This document shows, piece after piece, positions 34,674 through 46,047 of a DNA stretch of 64,000 nt (its first letter is position 1; each line of letters opens with the position of its first letter). Under the pieces are notes generated by a model. That model ran no database searches, was not told where the DNA came from, and saw only the letters and a program-made list of their open reading frames with translations. Origin of the DNA: Monilinia fructicola (lineage: Eukaryota; Ascomycota; Leotiomycetes; Helotiales; Sclerotiniaceae); NCBI GenBank assembly GCA_008692225.1, contig VICG01000009.1, positions 1,240,001 through 1,304,000 on the forward strand. The letters run 5' to 3'. Made by a program: the position numbers and the translations under genes.

Positions 34674-35666
34674 TCAAGAACCACTTCCATCCACGAGCTT
34701 AAATTTCAACAACCTCTCCGCATTCTCGTACGCGAATCCCCTCATCTCTCTACTCTCCAAACCCCCAAAAATTCCACTCTCCCCCACTCTCTCCACAAAC
34801 TCTCTCCCCACATCGTTCCCCGAAAACGGATAATCAACACTAAACATAATCTTATCCTTTCCCTTTGTTTGCACCAAACAGGCCAACGGCGCCAACGAAA
34901 ACATTCCACTAGTGGTAACCCAAAGGTTCTCCTCCCAGACACTTTCCAACCCCCTTTCCCTTCCCCATCTTCTCGCTATCTTAAAGATTCTCTCGAGGTT
35001 AAATGGTAAAAGTTCACCCATATGACCCAGTACAATTTTGAGTGTCGGGAATCTATCAAAGAGCCCAGCAGCATAGAGACGGAGAAAATGAAGCCCCGTA
35101 TCAAAATGCCATCCCAGCCCCCAATTTGCAAGCCCCACAGCTATATCATCTGCATAATTTCCCTTGTATTTATGCATGTCCTTTTCAGACGTGAAATTGG
35201 GATGGATGTAGATGGGTACATCTAAAGCACTAGCTTTTTCAAAAACATTCCAAAATTTCTCATCGTCGTAGAATTTTCCGTCAAGATGATTATCTATTAG
35301 TGCGCCTACAAAACCGAGTTTTTCAATGCATCTTTCTAGTTCTTGAGCTGCTGCTGAGGGGGAACCCATAGGAAGAGTTGCAAATCCCCTTAGACGGGAG
35401 GGGTTTTGGGAAATAGCGGCTGCGAGTTCATCGTTTATTTGTTGGCAAAGCTCAGTGGAGGCGTGGTTCATAGGACCATGGGAAAGAATTTGTAGAGAAA
35501 TGTTGCCATCATCCATATCTTGGATGCGCTCATCATCAAGTGATTTTAGTTTCCTAGATATCTGTTCTGGGAAGCCAGAAAAAGGGTCTGGGGCGCCGTT
35601 TGCTTGTTGGGCGGCGAGAGCAGCGGAAGAAATATAATGTTCCTCGAGGGTTATGAGTGGCAACAT
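34674..35666 (-). CDS. Amidohydrolase-2 family protein (aromatic decarboxylase-like)
   Basis: Single-exon protein of 330 residues, a TIM-barrel metal enzyme of the ACMSD/gamma-resorcylate decarboxylase group, which removes carboxyl from hydroxybenzoates such as 2,3-dihydroxybenzoate or gamma-resorcylate. The N-terminal LEEHY (residues 6-10) gives the metal-binding Glu and His. Other ligands: His in IYIHPNF (about 157), His in LGHMGE (about 216), and Asp in SVDYPFSGND (about 285). No signal peptide or targeting signal is seen, so it is likely cytosolic. The exact substrate cannot be read from the sequence. It is followed 366 bp upstream (toward higher coordinates) by an oxidoreductase gene in the same orientation; a shared catabolic role is possible but unproven. 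Confidence 0.85.
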   Translation of the reverse strand: MLPLITLEEHYISSAALAAQQANGAPDPFSGFPEQISRKLKSLDDERIQDMDDGNISLQILSHGPMNHASTELCQQINDELAAAISQNPSRLRGFATLPMGSPSAAAQELERCIEKLGFVGALIDNHLDGKFYDDEKFWNVFEKASALDVPIYIHPNFTSEKDMHKYKGNYADDIAVGLANWGLGWHFDTGLHFLRLYAAGLFDRFPTLKIVLGHMGELLPFNLERIFKIARRWGRERGLESVWEENLWVTTSGMFSLAPLACLVQTKGKDKIMFSVDYPFSGNDVGREFVERVGESGIFGGLESREMRGFAYENAERLLKFKLVDGSGS

Positions 35667-36032
35667 CTTGATTCTTATATAATTCTTGATTTGAATTCAC
35701 GGATTGATTGAAAATTGACTCTATGTTATTTGTTAGTAATGTGATATTTTTCAGGTATATATGAGAAGGGAAGGTTTGAATGACGTGCGTTAGCTTCGGA
35801 TTTACCCCTTCACTCACAATCTATCTCCGGACAGCAATCGGGAATGTTGACTCCGCAGGTAATTTGGAACAGCACATTCGTGGAGTTAACCACTATCAAA
35901 TCAAACTGGTCTATATTTTTGGGTATATCTACGGATGTAAAGAAAGATAATATATTAGAACATATGGAGTGCAGTTGACATATTCAACAAAACTCCACGC
36001 CTGTCTCAGACCAAAAGCCGGAAATAGAACTC
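35667..36032. other. Spacer between amidohydrolase and oxidoreductase
   Basis: This 366-bp segment contains the amidohydrolase promoter and the oxidoreductase 3' UTR. No element is recognised. Confidence 0.5.
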
Positions 36033-37236
36033 CTATAGCTCTATGGTCTTTCCACTCTTGGCACTTTCCCTTGCCGCCTCAATGATTCTCAAAACGTCTC
36101 TAGCCTCACTTGCTTTCACAGGAACGGCATCTTCACTGCCACTACCAATAGCATCAGCAAAACCCTTATAGAGGGTAGCATAGGTCTCCGGTGTCACATT
36201 CTTGATGGTGCTACCCTTGGGATTGCCATTTTCGAAGACCACTAATCTTCCGGACCTGTCTTCTGACTCAACACCAAAGTTGGCATCACCGGGTTTGAGC
36301 CCAGCTTTCAATTGGTCTTCTTGAACATCGAGATGGTACTTCTTAAAACTGCCTTGTGAGCCTCGAACCCAGTAGCGTAATTGTTCTTCTTCCACACAAA
36401 TAACCTATATAGATTGTTGATCAATATATCTTCCAAAAAGAGCTGTAATGAGAAGTGATTGATAGCGCTTACCCCTGCTTTTGCGGTCACTAATGGTCCC
36501 TTCTCGCCATAACCCAATAGAACTGTAATACTATCTGGTTCGACCGAACCATCAGCTCTTTGATTGGCAAAAATTGCAGTTACAGTCTTCGGTAGACCAA
36601 ATAAGTAAAATGCCTGATCAATCAAATGTGTCCCAAGATCATATATAACACCTCCAGCATTGTCCATGGTTAATGTGCCTTTCCAGGTTGTAGGTTTCTC
36701 CCCCTTGTATCTATCAAAGTGCGTCTCAAATTCGACTATTCTCCCCAATGTACCATCCCCGATCAATTTCTTGACGGTTAAAAAGTCTGAGTCCCATCTC
36801 CTATTCTGATATACGCAAATGAACTTTCCACTCTGTTTGGATACTGAAATAAGCTCCGAAGCTTCGGCGGAAGTAGGGCACGAATGGTTTCTCAACCAAA
36901 ACATGTTTACCCGCTTGTAAAGCAGCCTTGGCGAAGGGGAAATGTGTCTCGGGTGTTGTGGTTATGACAATGATATCAATTGATGAATCTGCGAATATAG
37001 CATCTGCGGAATTGTAAATCTTGGCTTCTGGATGGTCTTTGGAGGCATCATCATTGGGCTTTGGGGTTCTTTGGACAATGGAATGGAGATTGAAGGATGG
37101 AGTAACAAGAATGAGTGGAATATGAAAGACTTTTGCACTCATGCTGAGAGTTTCAATTAGTTTATATTCGAAAGCTATTGGGGAGGACTACATACCCATA
37201 GCCAATCACTCCAACATTGTACTTCGTATCTGCCAT
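36033..37236 (-). CDS. Gfo/Idh/MocA family oxidoreductase, one-base frameshift
   Basis: NAD(P)-dependent dehydrogenase of the glucose-fructose oxidoreductase family, acting on sugars, inositols or related compounds. Exons: 37236-37196, 37143-36473, 36404-36033; introns 52 and 68 bp. The first exon supplies the dinucleotide loop VGVIGYG, followed by MSAKVFHIPL. The family signature HVLVEKPFVP gives the conserved EKP lysine, and GGVIYDLGTHLIDQAFYLFG supplies the second domain with the usual Asp and His. At 36876-36878 a GGG (CCC on the coding strand) is one base too long: reading is in one frame through EKPFVP and in another from TSAEASELISV. Removing one base makes about 360 residues, the normal length. 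The rest is intact, so an assembly error or a very young mutation is likely. Confidence 0.85.
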
Positions 37237-38172
37237 TTTCAACTGAATGCTGTCTGTCTTAAGATTATAGATTTTGACAAAGGTAAAAAGTTGTTCAATG
37301 ATATGTTTCTAGGGAAATTGAAATACAATATGATTCACAAACTATATAACATGGCGGATGGCCATGCATATGATGCTCCTCGCACTCATGCTTGATTTCT
37401 CATCCACCCCGCCTTAGCTATATCGCCAAGGGGGAGAATACACCGAGGTAACTCCGCCCGGAGTTTCCATTTAGGAAATCCCGACAGCATGTGATGTAAG
37501 ATGTTATTAATCAACATCCCATCCATCTTTCTTCTACTTTAGACCCTGATAACTTTACAAGTATATGCAAACAAAAGACAAAACACCATGAGCAAAGAAC
37601 AAGATCTTCCACGAAAATAAAAGGGCCCAAAGCAGCTGCCCTTGTTTTGCTACTGAAGTAATCGTTACTGAAGACCCAAACCTGGACTACTAACCCCACG
37701 TCTGAAGTGGATTGTGATGAAGATAATTTCAATGTTGTCTGACTCAAAGTTGAGGCCAGAAGCTGTTACAAATCAAGGACAATGAATATCATAATGTATG
37801 GAAAAAGTAGGAGAAATATTCCTCTTACTTGGAAGATGAAAGTTTATCATTTCAGTAACAGGATTATCAAGTCCTGGTGAGCTTTACCTTGGCTTGCCTG
37901 TCGGACTCTTATGTCGTTCGCAGTAAGCTTTTGCGCTGCTACTTGAATACTATCCGTACAACAACAAACAACCCCCCGGTGAGGTTGAAATACTTATCAT
38001 GACTCTTTATTTCTCATCTTTGCCTTTGAATAAATAAATGAACGCACGGACGTTTTTTTAGCCTGGCCTCATAACAAACACAATACTGAAGTCGAGATTT
38101 TATTGTAGTCCAACATCTCCACACCAACAAGGGGCGGATTCATTCACAAATACAGTCCTAACAAAGGTCGAC
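37237..38172. promoter_or_regulatory. Divergent intergenic region, oxidoreductase / SAP-domain gene
   Basis: This 936-bp region holds two promoters. A minus-strand frame of 78 codons (37511-37747) has no recognisable domain and I do not call it. No operator is recognised. Confidence 0.45.
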
Positions 38173-40330
38173 GTGATGATTGATTACGCAAAGTTTCGAG
38201 TGCGAGAATTGAAGGAGCTTCTCAAAGCTCGTCAACTTCCGGTTGATGGCTTAAAAGCTACTTTGGTAGAACGTATAACACAATCAGATGCCCATAGGAT
38301 TTTCATTGAGGAAGAAATCACTCGCAGAGTCAGTTTGGAAACAGCTTCTTCGGCGTAAGTTTTGTTAATCATTCAGAGTTTCACGCTTCATTTCGCGTTA
38401 TTCTATGCTGTTGATTCATTGAGAAGCATCTAAATAACATGTTTCTAGCCCTCTGTCCCAGACACAAAATTTTATTGGTACCACCAACCACAGAACTTTG
38501 CATCATGCTATGGATACGCTCAAAAGCATACCTGGTTTCGTTCCCACAACTGCAGGTCATATGATACTCGGCCAAAAGAACAGCTCGCAGAATCAAAATT
38601 CACAACCTACTTTCGCAAGATACAATCCTCCACAGTTTACTCCGAATAACCGCATTGATGCCGTGCAATTCAATGAGGATGACTTTAGCGACGACGATAA
38701 CATAGATCTCGATACCAATTACGCTTTACCAATGTCTCAGTCTTCGTCTCAGCCACAGTCTCAGCCAAGCACATATAGGCAACATCATATGCTTCCTCCA
38801 ACTCAACCCTATGGAATGATGCGGCCACCACCCGTCGGACTTCATGCTCCTGGAGATGAAAAACGTACTTTGAAATCGGAGAAAATTGCTTCGGAAAATG
38901 GTGTCAGTTCTTCGCGGGCAACACCTCGATCTTTTACTGCGGCCTCGTCTGCATCAGCAACCATTCAAAGCGAGCATATCAATCAATTTCAAACGTTCCT
39001 AGCCAATGCACCGTACCTATGGTATTATCAGATGGAGCAAATGTATTTCACGAGTAGCCAAAACAGTCAAAACAATACAGAAAAGCTTGCACACAGACAA
39101 TGGTTAGCAAAGCTGGGTATTGATGTTTTGCCATTCTGCATTGCACAAGTTGATCAACTACAAAGAGACCAGGTCGAAGTTCATTGGGCTTTGAAATCTG
39201 CCGAAGCTCGTCGAGAGATTGAGATGAAAGCTGTTCGATTGAAGCATCCCTACTGCAGCGTTGATGAGGTACCGCTACGATTAGCTCCTCTCGCTCTGCG
39301 AACACCTATGCCAATCAAACTTATCGGTCTGTTGCCATTATCATTCTCCCAACTAGAGCAAACGTACTTCAAAATTCCTGAGAGGAAGATGTCGGCTTAT
39401 CACGATCTTATCGCGAAACGCTTGAGTTGGCTCAAAGAATTGGGTTTAGACGACCCCCAATATCTGCCTTTGTCAAGGAATCCACTGGAAGAACAGGCAT
39501 TAAATAACCTCTATGACGAGAAATCACGCGTAGAGCGAAGAGCAATTGAAGCGAAGGCAATCTATATGAATGCCATGCTCAACCCGCCTGATATGTCATG
39601 GGAAACCTTCGAGAACACTTATGAAATATACCCAGCGAGTACCTTTACAGTATTCACAGCCTGGATCAATAAACGCCGGGAATGGTTGGAACGACTTGGT
39701 CTCAATATTTCTCCGTTCTGCTACACAGCCTTGGAACTCGCCGAGGGCAATGTGCAGTGCATGGAGGTTGCCTGGGGCGCAATGACCGATGTTACACGCA
39801 ATAAAATTCTCGAGACAGCCCAAGTTATCAAAGAAAACGGTAACCCAGTTCTTAATTATTGGTCATCTTTAGAAGAAAATTACGGATTTGCTAAAGAAGA
39901 GGAAAATGTACACAAATCTCACCCCGCTAGCTATGTCAAGAAACGTGAATCCTGGATCATCGCCATCGGATTGGATGTTTATCCTTTCAAAAATCCCAAG
40001 GCTACTCCTGCATCTTTCCAAGCAGCATGGTCCAAATTGTCTATTGATGAAAGAAAGTCCATCGTTCAGAAAGCCAAATACGAAAAGGAACGTTATGTTA
40101 GAGATATGGCGAGAAAGGATCTTGAGAAGGCAGGAAATAATTACAAGCACGCTGTCAGCGAAGCCAAGAAGAAAAGCTACCGCCCATCCACGAAGAGTTC
40201 ATCTGGCAACAAAGTCTCTAAATCCTCCAGTTATAGGAGTAATCGATATGGTTATTCTGGCTATACTAGCAGATCAAATTCTTCTCCATATTATGCTTAT
40301 GCAAGATACGGAAGGTATGGAAGATATTAG
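38173..40330 (+). CDS. SAP-domain protein with four internal repeats and Tyr-rich tail
   Basis: Exons 38173-38354 and 38449-40330 give 687 residues. Residues about 8-45 form a SAP domain, FRVRELKELLKARQLPVDG then LKATLVERI, which usually binds AT-rich DNA in chromatin or RNA-processing factors. Residues 80-240 are disordered with a DDDNIDLD acidic patch and a Ser/Gln/Pro stretch. Four repeats of about 75 residues follow, starting near 252, 361, 443 and 531, each with a hydrophobic-plus-EQxY/ENxY start (MEQMYF, LEQTYF, FENTYE, LEENYG), then W-x-x-x-L/I-G-L/I-D near the middle (WLAKLGID, WLKELGLDD, WLERLGLN, WIIAIGLD) and a Pro-Phe/Leu. The C-terminus (about 636-687) is Ser/Lys-rich then Tyr/Gly/Arg/Ser-rich (YGYSGY, YARYGRYGRY), like low-complexity RNA-binding tails. 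A nuclear role is inferred. I do not recognise the repeat. Confidence 0.75.
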
Positions 40331-42338
40331 TATTATTGGCTTATGCTCAGTTGACCTCTACTGGTATAGTTCCTGTAGTCTCTAATCATTTCTGTATTAA
40401 CATCACGATATTTCATAAAGTTTCCTATCTGGCGGGTTATGTTTCCAAAAGTTCATTTTCTTGGTAGAGAGAACTATTTGGGGGGTGTGCTTGGGGAGGT
40501 GCTGGGAAAAGTATTGGGTGAAGATCTGAGGTGTTGATGTTAGGGACGGCTAAACTTTCTTCGCCATACTTGCTTCTATTCTTTGGAGTCTGGAGTCTTC
40601 TATATGATACTGGATATCTTAAGAGGTACGACTCGCTAGTTGCTTACATATGAAGAAAGGCGTTGTCACAAAGAGATCGGGTGGGTAATTATGTATAGTA
40701 GCTTGTTATAATGAATCATATCCAAACCATCATATTTCCAATATCCAATGCCTTGATCTAAGCCATGATGAGTAATAAAAAGAAGAACCTTCATAAATGT
40801 GAGATTTATCGGTAGATAAAGTAAACCTCGTATTGCTGAGCCAACAATCAATCCCAATTCTCACCACGCAATCAAAGGGAATTTATCATCTCTACACATT
40901 TTTCTTTTGCTTTCTACACCTCCCCAGCATGGAGGCCTTCACCTGATAACACATTGGTTTTGACACCATAAGCCCACTTCGATAATTCACGTCCCTCCTT
41001 GAAGATTTAATCTCTTTCAAAAGATCTTTAGGGATGGCCTCGTCTGATCATTACGTCCTCTCCAGGAGCAAAATCTGTTACCTCCGCGATACTCTTCATG
41101 ACTGGCTGGATGAATGGGTAATCATGATCCTGGAAACTTTGATCTAGGATCTAGGATCTGGTTCGAGGGGTTTAGTTGATGATACTGTATGATGATATGA
41201 TGAGAAGGTTTATCAGCAGGTGGCGCGGATATATTTAACTATGAGGGCTGCGTTGGTGTCCATGGAGAAGACAAGGGAGCAGGGGGAGATGTTCCTTGAA
41301 GGGCTGGGTTGTAAATTGAGAGTATTTGAGGTATACTGAGACTTTTGGTGATTCTATTATTGTGGTTAGGTCAAAGTAAGAGGTAGGGAAGAGTAAGAGA
41401 GCTGAGTAGGGATTGGAGTTGTGCACTATATACGGATGTTGGGATGGGATATCAAGAGAAAGGATTACTTAACCCAGCCCTTCCTGTGTAAAATGTTATT
41501 AGAGCATGGAAATTTTTGGATGGATAGAAAAGTCATGGAAAAATATGCATGTGGTATCAAAAGCGCGACCTGACCTCTAATCGGATTGAAGCACATTGAG
41601 AGTCAGAAACGGGACCGAGTACCTAGTATGCTTCTCAGTGTGTTCGAAAACATAAGAATACACCACTTATATAATCTCTTGTGCAACAACTCCTCGGCGT
41701 AGCAATGAGTTAGAGGGAACGATATGACAATGACGCTGCGAGCATATTCTCCCAAGATACAGATCCATCGATTGTAACCTGTATGGCTTTACACAAGAGC
41801 TGGATGGTGGGCACGTAAATCTGGAAGTTTCTTGGCCAATTCTCAAACGATGCTGAGTCTTTTTCCTACAGAAATACACAAACAGCAGACAGACTCCTGA
41901 CTTTGCCTTGAGCTTGAGACATGACAATAAACCCCATGGTGGTAAAGACCAGGGGCTAGAGGCTAGGAGTCCCGGTGAGTTCCCGGTGAGGTACCGAAGT
42001 TTCTATACATATGTAGCTGAGATGATATTTCAACAACTTATAGCACGCGATATACAAGTCCTGCACTACTTGGCCATCTCGTTCTTGATATGAAGCAATT
42101 GATGATGAGAGGTGCAGATGAAATATGAGAATTCAGAGATATTGAAGATCTTCAAAGACCACCACCATGATTACGTCATCGGTAATTCCTTTTTCCAACC
42201 ACGTACTATAGTATATGATCCATCCATCACCCATTTATTCATCACCCCTCCCTCCCATTAGTGTTTGTTAAACTTCAAAATCAACCTTGAAAAGTTCTTA
42301 TAAAACTCAAAGATCAGTCAACACGTAAATCCACGAAA
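40331..42338. other. Intergenic spacer
   Basis: No gene is supported in these 2.0 kb. Frames are short and unrecognised. A duplicated GATCTAGGATCTAGG-like run lies at about 41142-41160. The last 150 bp upstream of 42339 are pyrimidine-rich, fitting a promoter and leader. Confidence 0.55.
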
Positions 42339-43038
42339 ATGGTTGTCGCCGGTACAATTTCACGCGTGCAGAGGGTCATTGATCGCGTCGTGAGTCCTGA
42401 GCGGAGATCACAATTCTATGGAAATGTCTCGGAGTTCTTTCAAGAACAACCTCTGATTGCTGTATGTATATCCATCTCTCGTTGTCAGGATTAGGTTTCT
42501 TTTGTACCGGCAGACATCTGTGGTCCATTCCATGGAAATCATAGCTGAAGTGACTGTTTTTGCTTTCTTCATTTGTCATATACGATGATCCTTATCTCCC
42601 TCTACCACGCCCATGCCTGTCATCCCACTTTCAAGTCCCCTGCCTCTCCAGCTCCCTCAAATTCTCAATACTGTAGCTAACTACCTACCCCAGACATTCC
42701 TCCTTACAACCCTCGCCATCTCCCTCCCACCCCTCCTTCTCTTCACGACCTTCACTCTCTCCGTCCTCGCCTTCTCCTTCATATCCGCCATCCTCTTCTC
42801 CCTCTTCTGGATCGGCATTGCTACTATCCTGCTTGTCCCAACCCTCTTCATTACATGCGGACTTGGGATATTCATATGGGTATGGGCTGTTAGCTCATGG
42901 ATTGTAGCCCGATGGCTTTATGGGTTTGTGCCTGCGAGCAAGGGAACAGGAGAGTTTAGGTTTCAGAACGGAAAGAAATTGGTCGTGAAGAAGGAAGAGG
43001 GGGAATTGCCTCAAGGCGGAGTGAGAAACGGTATCTGA
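42339..43038 (+). CDS. Promethin / LDO16-like lipid-droplet membrane protein
   Basis: Small membrane protein of the promethin family, whose yeast member (LDO16/Osw5) works with seipin at lipid-droplet assembly sites. Exon 1 (42339-42461) codes for the N-terminal amphipathic QRVIDRVVSPERR...FFQEQPLIA, phase 0. The second exon runs to 43038 and codes for two to three hydrophobic hairpins (LPPLLLFTTFTLS, FSLFWIGIATILLVPTLF, IFIWVWAVSSWIVARWLYGF) and a basic tail. Acceptor choice is uncertain: CAG at 42691-42693 gives TFLLTTLA directly after LIA, the family spacing, but the intron is 232 bp; CAG at 42649-42651 also keeps frame. An internal ATG at 42613 exists but would miss the conserved N-terminus. 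Mature length is 156 or 170 residues. Confidence 0.7.
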
Positions 43039-46000
43039 CTGCATAACTTTATGATATCGCCGGGCGGTGGTTAACTTTGAGAGGGGGGCTTCGGGTGGTA
43101 GATATGGGATTAGCTGTGCCTGGAGTACATTAGCTACGGGATATGGGAAAGCGGCATCATGGGGATGGATGGATAGGCAGAGTAGGTGGGCACGCAGAGA
43201 AGAAATACTGGGAAAGCTCACAGATCACAGCGGAATGCACAGGGAACTATTTCAGTGTAATCGCTTTTCTGTGAGACGTTTTTGTTACGCGATATTCGGA
43301 TCTCTTTTATTGACCCTTTTCGACACTTTTCGCTCCCAATCCAATTTTCGACGTTTGTCATAGAGAAAACAGAGGATATCAGGAATCCGATCTTTAGATA
43401 CTGGATTCTTTACATCGTCTAGAAGATAGACTATACTCTATCTTACATCCCACGTCAGAAGAGTCTCAGAGCAACTCACTACTCACCACTTCTATCCCGC
43501 CCCTCCAGGGATACCATTCCATCATTTCACTATTCTACCTCCTAACCCTACCCCCATCACTTAACCATCACCTCCTTCCCCTACTCATCCCTCATTCCAG
43601 AAGCCCTACACACCACACCCTAACCCAATGAACCCATTCCCACCACCACCACCACCCACAATCCAACTTCATCCCAACCCATTGCCTTTCCAATTCCCCA
43701 CCAAATCAACACCCATCCACCCCATCCCCAAACCCCAAATCACTCAAGCAGGGATATCAAAAAAGTAGAAGAAAAAGAAAAAGAAAGACGCAGTACAAAG
43801 ACGCAGTACACCAAAACCCAAAAACCACCACCTCCCATACCCCCTCCCCCCCCCCCCCCCCCCCCCCTCTCCCCAAACCCAAACTTGATTCACAGCCACC
43901 CCACCATGAAATACTGAGAATTCCGCTATTCCCAACTCAGACATCAAGGAACATCCATGGATGCGGTGCTGTCTTCTCGATTGCAGGGAGGATGAATGAA
44001 TATATCCACGAGTAGATGGATTTTTATTCTAGGGAAGTAGGAGAGGTGGGGGGCGCGCGAGGGCGAGGGCGAGCGAGGGAGAGGGAGAGGGAGAGTGAAT
44101 ACATAGCGGATTCCCGCAGTGAAGGGAGGATAAAGACTTCTTTTAACGGCCGGGGAGCGCTTTTTGTGTCCTGTGGGGCAAGGTTCCGCATGCGGAGTAC
44201 AGTAGATTATAGAGCTTGCACGTAAGTATTGGTATTGATCGATGAAACAGACTTTCCAAACTTGGTAATTTTCGCAAAGGAATTCTCGGCGTAAGTTCAT
44301 TGTTGACGGTGAGCCAAAGTTTTGAAAACCATATTCATTTATCCATATTAGATCACCAAGCCCTAAGTCAAGGAGCATGAATTGAAGGGGACATAACACA
44401 ATATATTCATCTGGGTAACTATTTATGTGTTTTGATTTCACCCATGCGGATAATGTACTGCAGTCTTGATAACTCCGTCTTATTGTCAAAGGTATACTGA
44501 ATCGTCTCCCACGCAATCTGTCTCCACCATATTTAAAGTCCCAAGCACTAATAATGTCCAAGATCAAGTCCTTCATCAAAAACCTTTCCAGAACCGGTCC
44601 CGTATCTTTCCTCCCACATATGAAGCCACGAGCTTCCCCAACGCCAGATAAGCTCTCATGAAGCCCCACCAAATGAGCTTCCAATGAGACTTTCAATCAC
44701 CACAAAGCCAACCAAAACCAAGGAGATATCGCCAAGACACTCCCTATAGGAGTGAAAAGCTACCATGTTCCAAGCGCCAAAACACCTTCTAAAAAAGTGA
44801 GAAGCAACCAAAAACCAAAAGTCACCCGCAGTATAATCTCTCGTCAAGTCACTGGACGAGAACAGTAATAGATCCATCGGGATTGCATCGAATATCCTGC
44901 TAGTCGTCTCGAGTGCAGCTAGGATGTAGTTGAAAAGATTCGATATCATGCAATCCGAAGCGGATAAAGAGGTCGGATTCAGCTTGTTGATGACGGTTGA
45001 AAGATCTGGCAATGACTTATCGCGAGCTAACCAGTCTTATGTGACAACAAGCTGGTGATGTAATGATGTGAGTTGAATGTCAAGTCAAGAAAGAATCTCT
45101 GTTTCGTCGTCTCGAGAGCAGCAGAGGGGCGCATTCTATCTTGACCGACGGAGTGTTATGTGGAGAGAAATGAAGATGTGGTGTGATGTGAAGGTAAAGT
45201 TCGTTCAGAGTTGAGGTTTGAGAGAGCTGTGTTGACTTCCACAACGCGCTGCACAGTCTCGTAGGAACTCTGGTATATAATATGAATCTAACCTGTGACC
45301 TGAACCCTTTCTTAAATATGGTGGTGGTGGTGATGTCGTCATGGTTTGGTGAAGATAGTGCTCGGGGGAGCATCATCGGAAACCAGGTAACGTAAAGTAA
45401 TATGGTTAGCAGGTGTTTCAATTCAAAGGGAGAAGGGAATTTGGAAACCTACCAACTATTTTGAAGAAATGAACCCGAATCGAGCGACCACAGCTCTCAT
45501 GTCTCTAATCTGTAAACCATTAACGAGTAAAAGTAAAGGAAAGAAGGGGGTCAAGAGACAAAAGAAAATGTTAACTCCATCCTAAATGGCACGCCGGCCT
45601 CCCAAAGAATGACAAAGGAAAGAGATAAGTGTAAAGTGCGATGTTCGCTTTTTGGTGATTGCTTAGTGATACCTTGAAGGGTAGATAATCAGGTTACCAA
45701 GCCAACCATCCATCCCAACAAGGCCTTATTTTATTGATTTTTTTGGCGATGGCTGATAAAAGCACATCTATTTTGGTTGAAAAGAAGAAAGGGGTTACTT
45801 GCCTGAGTCCGGAGGTTCCAAGAAGGGTATGGCCAGGTCAGCAGGTTAGTATTTAATGAAGGAGACACATGCATCAGTGTCCACCATGACTTTTGCAATG
45901 ATATCTTCCTTTTTGGTCCAACTTGACATAGCTGTCAAGGGCCCAGGCACAATTATCACCTGTCTCAGGTACTGAATAAGAGAATTGTACCATTGGATCT

Positions 46001-46047
46001 TAAAGTCCTCCAGGCAAATTTTCTCTACAGACTTTGCAGGTGTGGCA
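43039..46047. other. Gene-poor region with orphan minus-strand frames
   Basis: Two adjacent minus-strand frames, 44656-45012 (118 codons) and 43944-44696 (250 codons), are the only long ones. The second includes LDLGLGDLIWINEYGFQNFG and ENYQVWKVCF, which look protein-like, but its last 70 codons run into a GA-rich simple repeat (about 44041-44095) and are likely noncoding. I cannot join the two by convincing splice sites or name a family; a lineage-specific gene is possible at low probability. A C22 tract lies at 43846-43867 and Pro/Cys-rich CCCA runs at 43545-43740. Confidence 0.35.
43846..43867. repeat. Poly-C tract of 22
   Basis: An uninterrupted run of 22 C bases in noncoding, pyrimidine-rich DNA. 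It could form a C-rich i-motif with the complementary G-quadruplex on the other strand, and is a likely place for assembly-length error. Confidence 0.9.

Noticed and set aside
19567..43038. Lipid link: lipid-droplet hydrolase (19.6 kb), carnitine-pathway enzyme (26 kb) and promethin (42 kb) as a functional cluster
   Set aside because: They are up to 22 kb apart with unrelated genes between and on different strands; chance neighbourhood is the simpler reading.
43944..45012. Two minus-strand frames as one lineage-specific gene
   Set aside because: No supported splice join, no family, and the downstream part is simple-repeat sequence; kept only as a note in the spacer entry.
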